A program made the translations under genes and the position numbers. The notes under the pieces were generated by a model. The model searched no databases, was not told the DNA's origin, and was given only the letters and a program-made list of their open reading frames with translations. A stretch of 26,951 nucleotides of DNA from Coriobacteriaceae bacterium (lineage in GTDB: Bacteria > Actinomycetota > Coriobacteriia > Coriobacteriales > Coriobacteriaceae): positions 1-26,951 of the forward strand of contig CABJEP010000013.1 of the NCBI GenBank assembly GCA_902364645.1, given 5' to 3'. Shown in pieces: positions 14,094-21,642 of this stretch; positions within the stretch are counted from its first letter, which is position 1, and each line of letters starts with the position of its first letter.

Positions 14094-14391
14094 TTCGATA
14101 CCTCCAATACTCCCGTTCCTCTGTCCTCGTCGATTTTCTCGCCGAGATTATCCTGATGGTCGAGCCGCCACGCCTCTCGCAGTGGCAGACCGTCAGCACC
14201 CGCGATTCCAAGTCCATCCCTATCGGGAAGAACCTCTCCTCGTAGTCCGAGTGCTTGCCGTCCGGCACGACGCGGGCATATGGGTCGGAGAACGCGTCGG
14301 CTGCCGCCTCGAAGCTCACACCGTGCTTCTCGGCGTTGATGGCAGCCTTGCACTCATCCCACTCGAAGTCTATGTACCCGTTCTCAATCAT
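14086..14391 (-). CDS. brnT: BrnT-family toxin
   Basis: This is a 101-residue RelE-like RNase toxin that would inhibit translation when freed from BrnA. The family pattern is clear: FEWDECKAAINAEKHGVSFEAAADAFSDP at residues ~9-37, then RVLTVCHCER and RIISARKSTRTEEREY at the C-terminus, where basic residues form the active site. No ribosome binding site precedes the ATG. A promoter with a 17-bp spacer ends 6 nt before the ATG, so the mRNA is predicted to be leaderless. The downstream brnA overlaps it by 8 nt with a strong ribosome binding site, which would favour antitoxin production. Confidence 0.88.
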   Translation of the reverse strand: MIENGYIDFEWDECKAAINAEKHGVSFEAAADAFSDPYARVVPDGKHSDYEERFFPIGMDLESRVLTVCHCERRGGSTIRIISARKSTRTEEREYWRYRNE

Positions 14392-14397
14392 ATTGAT

Positions 14398-14426
14398 ATT
14401 AGAAATACTCGATGCATATATGTGAA
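14398..14426 (-). promoter_or_regulatory. brnTA promoter, predicted leaderless
   Basis: On the minus strand TTCACA (14421-14426), a 17-bp spacer and TCTAAT (14398-14403), followed 6 nt later by the brnT ATG. Transcription would start at or next to the ATG. ATGCAT and neighbouring AT-rich inverted repeats in the spacer may be part of the BrnA operator. Confidence 0.6.
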
Positions 14427-14499
14427 GCTCTACTCCCTAGGCGATGGAAGGGCTGAGTACCGCGCGACCAGACAGACCGGACTCCCTATACGACAACTG

Positions 14500-14528
14500 T
14501 TGACATCATATACTATGTGTCATATAGT
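14500..14528 (+). promoter_or_regulatory. padR operon promoter
   Basis: A perfect TTGACA (14500-14505), a 17-bp spacer and TATAGT (14523-14528), 37 bp upstream of the padR start. This is the best sigma-70-type promoter in the window. Confidence 0.85.
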
Positions 14529-14545
14529 AGGTGTAACACAGTATA
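14509..14545. promoter_or_regulatory. probable PadR operator overlapping the padR promoter
   Basis: TATACTATGTGT (14509-14520) is mirrored by ACACAGTATA (14536-14545) with one inserted base, and an inner ACTAT/ATAGT pair spans the -10. PadR regulators typically bind AT-rich dyads with ATGT/ACAT half-sites at their own promoters, so autorepression is likely. Confidence 0.6.
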
Positions 14546-14565
14546 CTACGAAAGGAGGTGTGCGG

Positions 14566-14886
14566 ATGGAGGCACAGATGAAGCGCGGCTTCCTAGAGGC
14601 CTGCGTGCTCGCGGCCGTCTCCGGCAAGGAATCCTACGGCTATCAGATCGTGAAGGACGTGCCCGTGAGCATGGGGCTCACGGAGTCCACGCTCTATCCG
14701 TTGCTCAAGCGCCTGGAGAAGGCGGGGTGTATCACGGCGCGCTCCGCCGAGCACAACGGGCGGCTGCGAAAGTACTACCGCATCACGGACGCCGGGCATG
14801 AGCGTATCGCCGAGTTCCTCGCCGAATGGCCATCCGTGCAGGAGATCTACCGTTACGTGAAGGGAGCGCACCATGACGCGCGATGA
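14566..14886 (+). CDS. PadR family transcriptional regulator
   Basis: The gene encodes 106 residues in a winged-helix fold of the short PadR type. The N-terminus (KRGFLEACVLAAVSGKESYGYQIV) is the family's first helices, LTESTLYPLLKRLEKAG is the recognition helix, and RKYYRITDAGHERI is the wing. The ATG at 14566 follows AAAGGAGGTG, a near-perfect ribosome binding site. It overlaps the next gene by 14 nt. Such regulators commonly repress an operon encoding membrane or efflux functions and respond to small ligands or membrane stress. The dyad at its promoter suggests autorepression. Confidence 0.93.
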   Translation: MEAQMKRGFLEACVLAAVSGKESYGYQIVKDVPVSMGLTESTLYPLLKRLEKAGCITARSAEHNGRLRKYYRITDAGHERIAEFLAEWPSVQEIYRYVKGAHHDAR

Positions 14887-15508
14887 GTTCTTGAACCGGC
14901 TGGGCGAGCTTCTGGCCTGCCTGCCGGCAGATCAGGTAAAGGAAACGCAGGAGTTCTACGCGGAGGCCATCGCCGACCGTATGGAGGACGGCATGACGGA
15001 GGCCGAGGCCGTGGCCGCCATGGGCACGCCCGGTGAGGTCGCCGAGGCAACGCTCGACGACCTGCCCGCCGTGCCGCGCGCAATTGCGAGGACCAAGCGC
15101 AAGAGCACGGCGCTTCTATGGGCGCTCGCCATCGTGGGCTCTCCGGTATGGATTCCGCTGCTGCTCGCGTTCGTCGCCGTTGCCGCTGCAGTCTACATCT
15201 GCATTTGGGTTCTTGCGCTCTGCGTGTGGATCGTGGCCGCGGCATTCGGGGGCGCGGGCGTGGTGTTGGTGCTCCTGTTCGCCGTGGACGGCATCATTAT
15301 CGGGCATGTTCCGTACGTTTTAACCTCGATGGGAATGGGATTCGCTTCCATCGGCGTGGCGCTCCTCGTGGGAGCCGGCGCCTGGACGGCGTCCAAGCAG
15401 ATCGCGCGCCTCTCTGCCCTTTGGGCGAAGAAAGCCGTTTCGCCCTTCTGGAAAGATCGAGGCAATAAGAGCCGCAGGGGCGCTGAAGCGGCGCCGCTCA
15501 CGGCATAG
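14873..15508 (+). CDS. HAAS/DUF1700 domain membrane protein
   Basis: This is a 211-residue protein with an N-terminal helical HAAS-type domain (about 1-65: MTRDEFLNRLGELLACLP, then EFYAEAIADRMEDGMTEAEAVAAMGTP) followed by four or so hydrophobic segments between ~80 and 180 and a basic C-terminus. DUF1700 proteins almost always sit downstream of a PadR regulator and are thought to act as its membrane sensor or signalling partner. The 14-nt overlap with padR implies translational coupling. The exact role is not known. Confidence 0.88.
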   Translation: MTRDEFLNRLGELLACLPADQVKETQEFYAEAIADRMEDGMTEAEAVAAMGTPGEVAEATLDDLPAVPRAIARTKRKSTALLWALAIVGSPVWIPLLLAFVAVAAAVYICIWVLALCVWIVAAAFGGAGVVLVLLFAVDGIIIGHVPYVLTSMGMGFASIGVALLVGAGAWTASKQIARLSALWAKKAVSPFWKDRGNKSRRGAEAAPLTA

Positions 15509-15522
15509 GAAGGAGTTCAAAC

Positions 15523-15786
15523 ATGTCCAGCGTAAAAAAGATTTACCTTGCCGTAGCGGGTGGGCTTGTTGCCACGGGGCTCGTCCTGGCTGCTATCGGA
15601 TTTGTAGCCTCCGGCTTTAACCTCGCTGTGTTCAACACACAGATCGACATGCGCGATGACACCATCATTCTGGGTGGTGTTGAAATAGACGACCCGACAG
15701 GGCTTCCACTCATCGAGCAGCTTGCCGAGGTCGGCGAGGTCCATATTGGCTCTGCAACGGCTGTTTCGTCTTCTCCTCACAAATGA
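15523..15786 (+). CDS. short single-pass membrane protein, possibly truncated
   Basis: This 87-residue product has one hydrophobic segment (about 7-30, IYLAVAGGLVATGLVLAAIGFVA) and a short exported part (IDMRDDTIILGGVEIDDPTGLPLIEQL). It starts 14 bp after the DUF1700 gene, with AGGAG upstream of the ATG. Third genes in PadR/DUF1700 operons are often DUF4097-type exported proteins of roughly 250-300 residues. This one resembles only the leading part, and the sequence just after its stop looks foreign, so truncation by a recombination event is plausible. It could also be a genuine small protein. Confidence 0.6.
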   Translation: MSSVKKIYLAVAGGLVATGLVLAAIGFVASGFNLAVFNTQIDMRDDTIILGGVEIDDPTGLPLIEQLAEVGEVHIGSATAVSSSPHK

Positions 15787-16112
15787 TCGAGCCCGTAGCA
15801 GCCGTCCCCCCTTCGGGCGCACCACGACGGGCGTGAGCACGCCGCGCTCGGAGCCTTTTTGCGAGACCTTCCGTCACGCTCTTCCTGCGTGGTGAACCGG
15901 TCATCGACCGACGGGAGGCTGATGGGAATCCCTCGACTTCGGGCCAATCCCGAAAGGCCGAGGAGATGTCGAGCATGACCTCATGACGGGGATGGGCCCG
16001 GCGGCAATGCCGGGCCGCCCTTGGCAGCCGAGGCTCCCCACCCCGGCCCCGGGCAAGGGGCCGTCCCTTGCATCCCCATCCCGGTTGCGAAAGGGCCGAT
16101 AAGTGGCCGCGC
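15787..16112. other. gene-free, G+C-rich, palindrome-rich junction
   Basis: These 326 bp separate the PadR module from the MFS gene and hold no supported gene. Structures seen are TTCGGG-CCAAT-CCCGAA near 15936-15952, GGCCCGGC/GCCGGGCC (15995-16002 with 16009-16016) and GGCCCC/GGGGCC (16045-16050 with 16057-16062). One of the latter two may end MFS transcription, though none has a T-run. The base composition shifts here toward that of the MFS/AraC pair. Confidence 0.5.
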
Positions 16113-17489
16113 CTACGAGGGAATCTCCCTCGGGATGAACCGCGACACGGCCAGGCCGGCGACGGCCGCCACGCACACCGCGCCGAACACCGCCGCCGTG
16201 CCCGCGGCGGTCGCGGCGGGGGCAAGCATGCCGCACGCCGCAACCGAGACGGTGCCGCCGAAGCCCCTGAAGAACATGGCCATGGAGGTGGCGCGCCCGG
16301 CGTCCGCCGGATCGGCGCCCGTCTGGGCGGCAAGGTTGGACACGGGCATGCCGATGCCGACGCCGAGACCCAGCGCCGCCGCGACGGTGGCGCAGGAGGC
16401 GACCGCTAGCATCGGGGACATCGCAGAGAACGCCGCCGACGCCGCAAGCACGATGGCGGATGACGCCGTCGCGATGGCGCGGAGCCGCCCAGTCGCGCGG
16501 AACGCCGCGCCGGATGCATTGCTGCCGGCCATGAGGGCAAGCGTCATGGGAATGAGCACCGCGCCAGACGAGGCAGCGGCCATACCCAGCCCCTCCTGGA
16601 GGAGCCTAGGCAGATAGGAGACGCCCGCTATGAGGGCGAACTGGACGCAGAAGCCGGAGGCGAACCCCGCCACGACCTGCCCGCGTCGGAACAGCCCCAT
16701 GGGGACGGTCGGGGCGGCCTTGCCCCTCTCCACGCGGGCGAGCGCGACCGCGAAGACGAGGAACAGCACGACGAGAGCCGCGAACTGCGGCGAGGCCATG
16801 GGGAAGACGCTGCCCGCCAGGCTGAAGGCGAGGACGAGGCTCAGGACGCAAAGCGAGGCGACGACGCTCCCCGAAATGTCGAAGCCAGTCGCAGGGGCCC
16901 CAGGAGCCCTGCCGGGCAGGCAGCGCCCCGACAGGAACAGGGCGACGATCGAGATGGGGAGGTTGACGACGAAGATGACGTGCCAGGATAGCCCCTGGGC
17001 GACGGCCCCGCCGATGACGGGCCCCACGACGCTCGCGATCCCGTACATGGCCGAAGCCGCCCCGAGGTACGGCCCCCTGTCCCTCGGCTCGAGCATCATC
17101 GCCGCGGCGATGAACACACCCGCCTCCAGGACGCCGCCGCCGACGCCCTGGAGCAGGCGAAACGCCGCCAGCGCCTCTATCGTCGGCGCGAGGGCGCACA
17201 GGACGGACGATGCGGCGAAGAGCGCGAGCCCCGCCACGTACACCCTCCTGAGACCGAACGAGAACGCCAGCCCTCCGCACAGGAGGGTGGACACGGTGCT
17301 CGCCACGAGGTAGGCGGTCATAGGCCAGGCATAGTGGGCCTCCCCTCCGAGCGCCGCGGCGACCGTCGGCATGGCAGTGGCCACCACGGTCGAGTCGAGC
17401 GCCGCGACGAACAAGGCGAGCATGAGGCCCGCCACGGTCGACTTACCGACCGCCCCCAGCACGGGGGCGGCCATCGGTTTTTCCTGCAT
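16113..17489 (-). CDS. MFS drug:H+ antiporter (DHA2-type)
   Basis: This is a 458-residue major facilitator protein with about 14 predicted membrane segments. The first segment carries LDSTVVATAMPTVAAAL, the usual DHA2 opening. GGLAFSFGLRRVYVAG is motif A, RLLQGVGGG is motif B, and GIASVVGPVIGGAV is the antiporter motif C. These point to proton-driven export of drugs or other toxic compounds; the substrate is unknown. The ATG follows GAGGAAGA. It lies 78 bp downstream of an AraC/GyrI-like regulator on the same strand, which probably controls it. The gene is visibly richer in G and C at third positions (GGC, GCC, CTC, AGG) than its neighbours, suggesting acquisition from a higher-G+C relative. 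Confidence 0.88.
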   Translation of the reverse strand: MQEKPMAAPVLGAVGKSTVAGLMLALFVAALDSTVVATAMPTVAAALGGEAHYAWPMTAYLVASTVSTLLCGGLAFSFGLRRVYVAGLALFAASSVLCALAPTIEALAAFRLLQGVGGGVLEAGVFIAAAMMLEPRDRGPYLGAASAMYGIASVVGPVIGGAVAQGLSWHVIFVVNLPISIVALFLSGRCLPGRAPGAPATGFDISGSVVASLCVLSLVLAFSLAGSVFPMASPQFAALVVLFLVFAVALARVERGKAAPTVPMGLFRRGQVVAGFASGFCVQFALIAGVSYLPRLLQEGLGMAAASSGAVLIPMTLALMAGSNASGAAFRATGRLRAIATASSAIVLAASAAFSAMSPMLAVASCATVAAALGLGVGIGMPVSNLAAQTGADPADAGRATSMAMFFRGFGGTVSVAACGMLAPAATAAGTAAVFGAVCVAAVAGLAVSRFIPREIPS

Positions 17490-17567
17490 ATTTCTTCCTC
17501 TCTACTCAGCGCCCGCCCGCGCGGGCACCGCGGGGCATCCCCCGCGTCGAACAAAAGGAAGGACGGG

Positions 17568-18455
17568 TCACCCCCTGGGCCTCCTCGCCACGGGCATCCA
17601 GATCTCGCTGCGATACCCTCTCGACGAGAAGTCGCCGCGCGGGTACACCTCGAGGCTGACGTCCCCGGCGAGCTCGTAGCCCGAGGACGGGAGCCACTCG
17701 GAGAAGATTCTGCGGTAGTGCTCGGCGGTCGCGACGTCGCACGGCCCGGTACAGTCGAACACGGCCCACGTGCCGGCGGGGACGTGAATCTCGTCCGCCC
17801 AGCCGGGGGCCTCCCCCGAGGACGCCACCGCTATCCGATAGCTCAACTCCCCGCCCTCGGACACGTTGACCCCGAGAACCCCTGCGGGTCCCGAGCCGTC
17901 GGCGAGGGCGAGCAGGGCATCGATGCTCCCGGAGCGCGAGGCGCCTCCCCAGAACCTCCCGAGCTCCTCCCTCCCCTCCTCCCCCATCTGGGCGAGGAGG
18001 CCCGCCTCGGACGGCCCGCACGGAAGCGACACCCCGACGAGGCGCATGCCGCCCCATGGGACGATCCTCCACGGCAGGGGCTCGGCGCCCGTGACGGTGA
18101 GGGAGAACGAGAGCCTCGGGAAGACCGAGAGCGGGGCGCCCGGGCGCTTCGCCTCGCTGGGCGAAATCCCGAGGGCGTCCCTGAACGCTCGGTTGAACGC
18201 GGTCGGGGAGCCATAGCCGTACCGGACCGCGACATCGACGACCCGCTCGCCGCGGGACAGGTCGAGCGCGGCGCGGGAGATGCGCCGCCGGCGCACGTAC
18301 TCCATGAGGCCGATGCCGGCGATATAGGAGAACATCCTCCGGAACTGTCCCTCGGTGCAAGCGGCGAGCCGCGCCGCGTGGGCGAGGTCGAGGTCGCCTT
18401 CGAGGTTCGCCTCTATGTAGTCCATCGCGTCGTTGAGGCCCTCTATCCAGCCCAT
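17568..18455 (-). CDS. AraC family regulator with GyrI-like effector-binding domain
   Basis: This 295-residue protein has two AraC-type helix-turn-helix motifs at the N-terminus (about 8-108: MDYIEANLEGDLDLAHAA, then YGYGSPTAFNRAFRDALGISP) and a C-terminal GyrI-like/SOUL-fold region (about 118-290) of the kind that binds lipophilic drugs in Rob- and BmrR-like regulators. The ATG at 18455 is chosen because it starts just before the first helix, with GGAAGGA upstream; the open frame extends 79 codons further without domain content. It is likely a drug-responsive activator of the MFS gene 78 bp downstream. Its high G+C codon use matches that partner and differs from the flanking core genes. Confidence 0.88.
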   Translation of the reverse strand: MGWIEGLNDAMDYIEANLEGDLDLAHAARLAACTEGQFRRMFSYIAGIGLMEYVRRRRISRAALDLSRGERVVDVAVRYGYGSPTAFNRAFRDALGISPSEAKRPGAPLSVFPRLSFSLTVTGAEPLPWRIVPWGGMRLVGVSLPCGPSEAGLLAQMGEEGREELGRFWGGASRSGSIDALLALADGSGPAGVLGVNVSEGGELSYRIAVASSGEAPGWADEIHVPAGTWAVFDCTGPCDVATAEHYRRIFSEWLPSSGYELAGDVSLEVYPRGDFSSRGYRSEIWMPVARRPRG

Positions 18456-18845
18456 CGGGTCACCATCCTTCCGAGAAGAGAGCATGGGGCAACAAGGCAG
18501 CGCAGTCCTCGCGTCCAAGGGGCGAATAATGAGAGTTTTCGATGACTGGCTCGTCGCCAGCGATCCGTCTCGATGATAGACCGTCGGCACGCGAATCCGA
18601 CCCGCGAATGCCCGTTTTGCAATGTCAGGAACCTCGCTCAGGAGCACACCATGAAGGAGGACGCCCGCCGCGCCATGATGCGCGCGGCACACCCACGATG
18701 CGACAGCCGCGATCGAAAGCTAAGGAGGGACGTTAGCCACTGGGTTAGCGAGTAGCCCATTCCGTGCGCACAGCGCCAGGAACAGCGGCCCGCCCAACGA
18801 CCACCTTGGACCATGGTGCCGTCACAGTAAGAGGACGGACAGCGG
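18456..18845. other. intergenic region upstream of the araC-type gene
   Basis: These 390 bp lie between the regulator and the livF terminator. I see no supported gene. A short rightward frame (18573-18755) contains CPFC and an AAGGAGG-like stretch but has no recognisable domain. A leftward promoter for the regulator must lie here; CATTAT near 18527-18532 is a possible -10 without a good -35. A small inverted repeat GCTAA/TTAGC is near 18718-18739. Confidence 0.4.
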
Positions 18846-18946
18846 GCGGGCGCCAGGGCGAACAAATTGGCATGAAAAGAGGGCGGCATTGACCTTCTGG
18901 TCAATGCCGCCCTCTTTGAATGACAAGTTGTCGCCCTGGCGCCCGC
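18846..18946 (-). terminator. 101-nt long hairpin; intrinsic terminator of the liv operon
   Basis: The core is a perfect 19-bp stem (18876-18894 with 18899-18917) with a 4-nt loop, followed on the minus strand by TTTT: a strong terminator ~70 nt beyond the livF stop. Outside it, 18846-18860 and 18932-18946 (GCGGGCGCCAGGGCG) form another perfect 15-bp pair, joined through an imperfect middle (about 9 of 12 pairs). The whole folds back over ~100 nt, far longer than a terminator needs. Confidence 0.85.
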
Positions 18947-18989
18947 GCAGCGCCGGCCGGTCCACCATTCGGTAGAACCGCGCAACTCC

Positions 18990-19703
18990 CTAGCCGCCCA
19001 GGTATGCCTTACGGACGTTGTCGTCGTGCAGGAGCTCTTGGCCCGTGCCGGTCATGGTGATCTTGCCGGTCTCGAGCACGTAGCCGCGCGTGGCGATCGA
19101 GAGCGCCATCTGCGCGTTCTGCTCGACCAGAAGCACCGTAGTGCCGGCCTTGTGCAGGTCCTCGACAATCTGGAAGATCTGCTCGATCAGAATCGGCGCC
19201 AGGCCCATGGAAGGCTCGTCGAGCATGAGCAGCTTGGGGTTGCTCATAAGGGCGCGCCCCATAACGAGCATCTGCTGCTCGCCGCCCGAAAGGGTGCCGG
19301 CGACCTGGCGACGGCGCTCCTTCAGGCGCGGGAACTGCTCGTAGACGCGCTCAAGGCCCGGAGCCACCGTGGACTTGGGCTGTGTATAGGCGCCCATCTC
19401 CAGGTTCTCCTCGACCGTCATCTGCAAAAAGGCGCGACGGCCCTCGGGGACCTGAGCCAGGCCCTTGCCCACCAACTTGTCGGCCGGCGTATGGGTAATG
19501 TCCTCGCCCATAAACTTGATGGAGCCGGTCTTGGAGCGCAGCAGGCCCGAGACGGTCTTAAGCGTCGTGGACTTGCCGGCGCCGTTCGCGCCGATCAGGG
19601 CGACGATCTCGCCCTCGTTGACGTTAAAGGAGATGTCCTTGATGGCGTGGATGGCGCCGTACCAGACGTTGATGTTGTAGACGGAAAGCATCGGCTCTGC
19701 CAT
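18990..19703 (-). CDS. livF: branched-chain amino acid ABC transporter ATPase LivF
   Basis: One of the two cytoplasmic ATPases that power high-affinity uptake of leucine, isoleucine and valine. The 237-residue length is typical. Walker A GANGAGKS is at 38-45, the signature LSGGEQQ at 138-144, Walker B LLMLDEPS around 158-165, and LVEQN provides the H-loop region. The VWYGAIHAIKDISF opening and PEGRRAFLQMTVEENLEMGA are LivF hallmarks. The ATG directly follows the livG stop codon (TAA-ATG), with GGGGGAG just upstream inside livG, so the two are translationally coupled. It is the last gene of the operon, before a strong hairpin terminator. Confidence 0.95.
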   Translation of the reverse strand: MAEPMLSVYNINVWYGAIHAIKDISFNVNEGEIVALIGANGAGKSTTLKTVSGLLRSKTGSIKFMGEDITHTPADKLVGKGLAQVPEGRRAFLQMTVEENLEMGAYTQPKSTVAPGLERVYEQFPRLKERRRQVAGTLSGGEQQMLVMGRALMSNPKLLMLDEPSMGLAPILIEQIFQIVEDLHKAGTTVLLVEQNAQMALSIATRGYVLETGKITMTGTGQELLHDDNVRKAYLGG

Positions 19704-20564
19704 TTAGTTCTCCCCCTTATCCTGCTTGCCCAGATACGCCTCGATAACGGCATCGTTGTTCTGGATCTCCTCGGCCGTGCCCTTGGCGATGACCTTGCCA
19801 AAGTTAAGCACGCAGATGCCCTCGCAGATATTCATGACGAGCGACATGTCGTGCTCGATGAGCATGATGGCGATGCCGAAGGTGTCGCGGATCTTGACAA
19901 TGTTCTCCATAAGCTCCGCGGTCTCGGACGGATTCATACCGGCGGCAGGCTCGTCGAGCAGCAACAGCTTGGGGTTGGTGGCAAGCGCACGGACGATCTC
20001 CAGACGACGCTGGGCGCCATAAGGTAGCGAGCCGGCCTGCTCGTTTGCCAGGTGCTCCATATCAAAGATGGACAGCAGCTCCATGGCGCGCTCGTGAGCA
20101 GCTTTCTCGTGCTTCCAGTACGTCGGCAGGCGCAGCACGCCCTCAAAACCGGAGTAGCGCTCCTGATTGTGCAGACCAACCTTGACGTTGTCCTCCACCG
20201 TCATGGAGTTGAACAGGCGGATGTTTTGGAAGGTACGGGCGATACCCATGCGGTTGACCTGATAGACCGACTTGCCCGAGGTGTCCTCGCCGTCGAGCAG
20301 GATGGTGCCGTGCGTGGGCTGATACACCTTGGTGAGCAGGTTGAAGACCGTGGTCTTACCGGCACCGTTGGGGCCGATCAGACCGGCGATTTCGGTCTTG
20401 CCGATAGTCAGGCTAAAGTCGTCGACCGCCTTAAGGCCGCCAAACTCGATGCCCAGGTGAATGCACTCGAGTGCCGGGCGCTCGCCCAGGTCGCGATCGG
20501 GAACGATGGCGCCAGAAGGATACGGGACCATCTTGCCCTTGTTGAACTCAAACTTACTGGGCAT
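19704..20564 (-). CDS. livG: branched-chain amino acid ABC transporter ATPase LivG
   Basis: The second ATPase of the Liv transporter, 286 residues. Walker A GPNGAGKT is at ~64-71, ARTFQNIRLFNSMTVEDNV is the LivG-specific Q-loop region, and LLLLDEPAAGMNPSE is Walker B. The signature is LPYGAQRR rather than the usual LSYGxQRR, so the conserved Ser is replaced. The N-terminus has a ~30-residue extension before the ATPase core. Start: ATG 20564 with AAGGAGGT 9 nt upstream, overlapping the livM end by 11 nt; an upstream alternative adds nine basic residues and is less likely. Confidence 0.94.
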   Translation of the reverse strand: MPSKFEFNKGKMVPYPSGAIVPDRDLGERPALECIHLGIEFGGLKAVDDFSLTIGKTEIAGLIGPNGAGKTTVFNLLTKVYQPTHGTILLDGEDTSGKSVYQVNRMGIARTFQNIRLFNSMTVEDNVKVGLHNQERYSGFEGVLRLPTYWKHEKAAHERAMELLSIFDMEHLANEQAGSLPYGAQRRLEIVRALATNPKLLLLDEPAAGMNPSETAELMENIVKIRDTFGIAIMLIEHDMSLVMNICEGICVLNFGKVIAKGTAEEIQNNDAVIEAYLGKQDKGEN

Positions 20565-21633
20565 CGGCTGCCACCTCCTTCTTAGGAGCAAAGCGGTCCT
20601 TGACGCGACCGAAGAACGCCTTGAGCTGCGGGTTGTTGGTAAAGATCATGACCAGGATCAGCACGATGGCGTAGATGAGCATGCGGTAGTCCGAGAACTG
20701 ACGGAGCAGTTCGGGAAGCACCGTGAGCAACGCCGCCGCGATGACGGAGCCGCGCATATTGCCCAGACCACCCAGGACCACGAACACCAGGATGAGGATC
20801 GACGTGTTGAAGTCGAACTTGGTGGCGGAGAGCTGCGAGAAGTTACCGCCGAAGAGAGCTCCGGCAGCACCGGCGAGGGCAGCGGAAACCACGAAGGCGA
20901 TCATGCGGTACTCAGTGACGGAGATGCCTACGGACTCGGCTGCAATCTTGTTATCGCGCACGGCCATAATGGCACGGCCGGTACGGCTGCGAACCAGGTT
21001 GAGCACGATCACGAGTGCAACCATAACCAGGATGGCACCGGCAAGGAAGGTCGAGTACGTCGACACGCCCGAGGCGCCCTGGGCGCCCTTGATGATGGCG
21101 GTACCGTCCTCGAGCAGGTGCAGATCGTCGATCGTGGAGTTACCCGTGATGTTAAAGATCACGTGCAAGCCGCGAGAATCGACGCCCACGATAAGGCAGG
21201 TGACAATCTCTTTGATGATCTCGCCAAAGGCCAAGGTCACGATGGCCAGGTAGTCACCGCTCAGGCGAAGAACCGGGATACCGATCAAAAAGCCCAGGAT
21301 GGCAGCGGCGATGGCGCCGACCACGATGCTGATGACAAGACGCATCGGGTCGGAGGGGACGGCGCTCTCGAGGGCAACCGCGGTAACGATGCCCGTATAG
21401 GCACCGACACTCATAAAGCCCGCATGGCCCAGCGACAGGTCGCCCGCGATACCGACGACGAGGTTGAGCGAGATGGCCATGACGATGTAGGCCGTAATGG
21501 GAACCAGCTGACCGGCGATCATGCGCGGGATCATGTGGTTGGACTGCATAAAGAACACGATGGCAAATGCCACGATGCACATGGCGTACGTGACAAAGTC
21601 GTGACGCGTCTGCTTGTCTTTAAGGAACTTCAT
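20554..21633 (-). CDS. livM: branched-chain amino acid ABC transporter permease LivM
   Basis: A membrane permease of 359 residues from ATG 21633, which has AGGTGA 5 nt upstream; a GTG 9 nt further upstream is also possible. About nine or ten membrane segments are predicted. LivM landmarks are ISLNLVVGIAGDLSLGHAGFMSVGAYTG (about 55-82), GDYLAIVTLAFGEI and the cytoplasmic EAA-like loop SRTGRAIMAVRDNKIAAESVGI, followed by FVVLGGLGNMRGSVIAA. It pairs with LivH to form the channel. It lies directly after livH in the same operon. Confidence 0.94.
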   Translation of the reverse strand: MKFLKDKQTRHDFVTYAMCIVAFAIVFFMQSNHMIPRMIAGQLVPITAYIVMAISLNLVVGIAGDLSLGHAGFMSVGAYTGIVTAVALESAVPSDPMRLVISIVVGAIAAAILGFLIGIPVLRLSGDYLAIVTLAFGEIIKEIVTCLIVGVDSRGLHVIFNITGNSTIDDLHLLEDGTAIIKGAQGASGVSTYSTFLAGAILVMVALVIVLNLVRSRTGRAIMAVRDNKIAAESVGISVTEYRMIAFVVSAALAGAAGALFGGNFSQLSATKFDFNTSILILVFVVLGGLGNMRGSVIAAALLTVLPELLRQFSDYRMLIYAIVLILVMIFTNNPQLKAFFGRVKDRFAPKKEVAADAQ

Positions 21634-21642
21634 AACGCTCAC

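Noticed and set aside
14083..14565. Upstream extension of padR through the brnT region
   Set aside because: It would overlap brnT and the padR promoter; the ATG at 14566 has a near-perfect ribosome binding site and matches the family start.
15710..16333. Leftward open frame across the junction and the end of the MFS gene
   Set aside because: Very Arg/Pro/Ala-rich product typical of a wrong frame, overlapping the real MFS gene; no transposase motif was found.
18456..18692. 79-codon N-terminal extension of the AraC regulator
   Set aside because: No domain content; AraC/GyrI-like proteins of this type start close to the helix-turn-helix.
18573..18755. Small rightward frame with CPFC, possibly zinc-binding
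   Set aside because: Only one CxxC pair, no second pair, no proper ribosome binding site at its start and no family resemblance.
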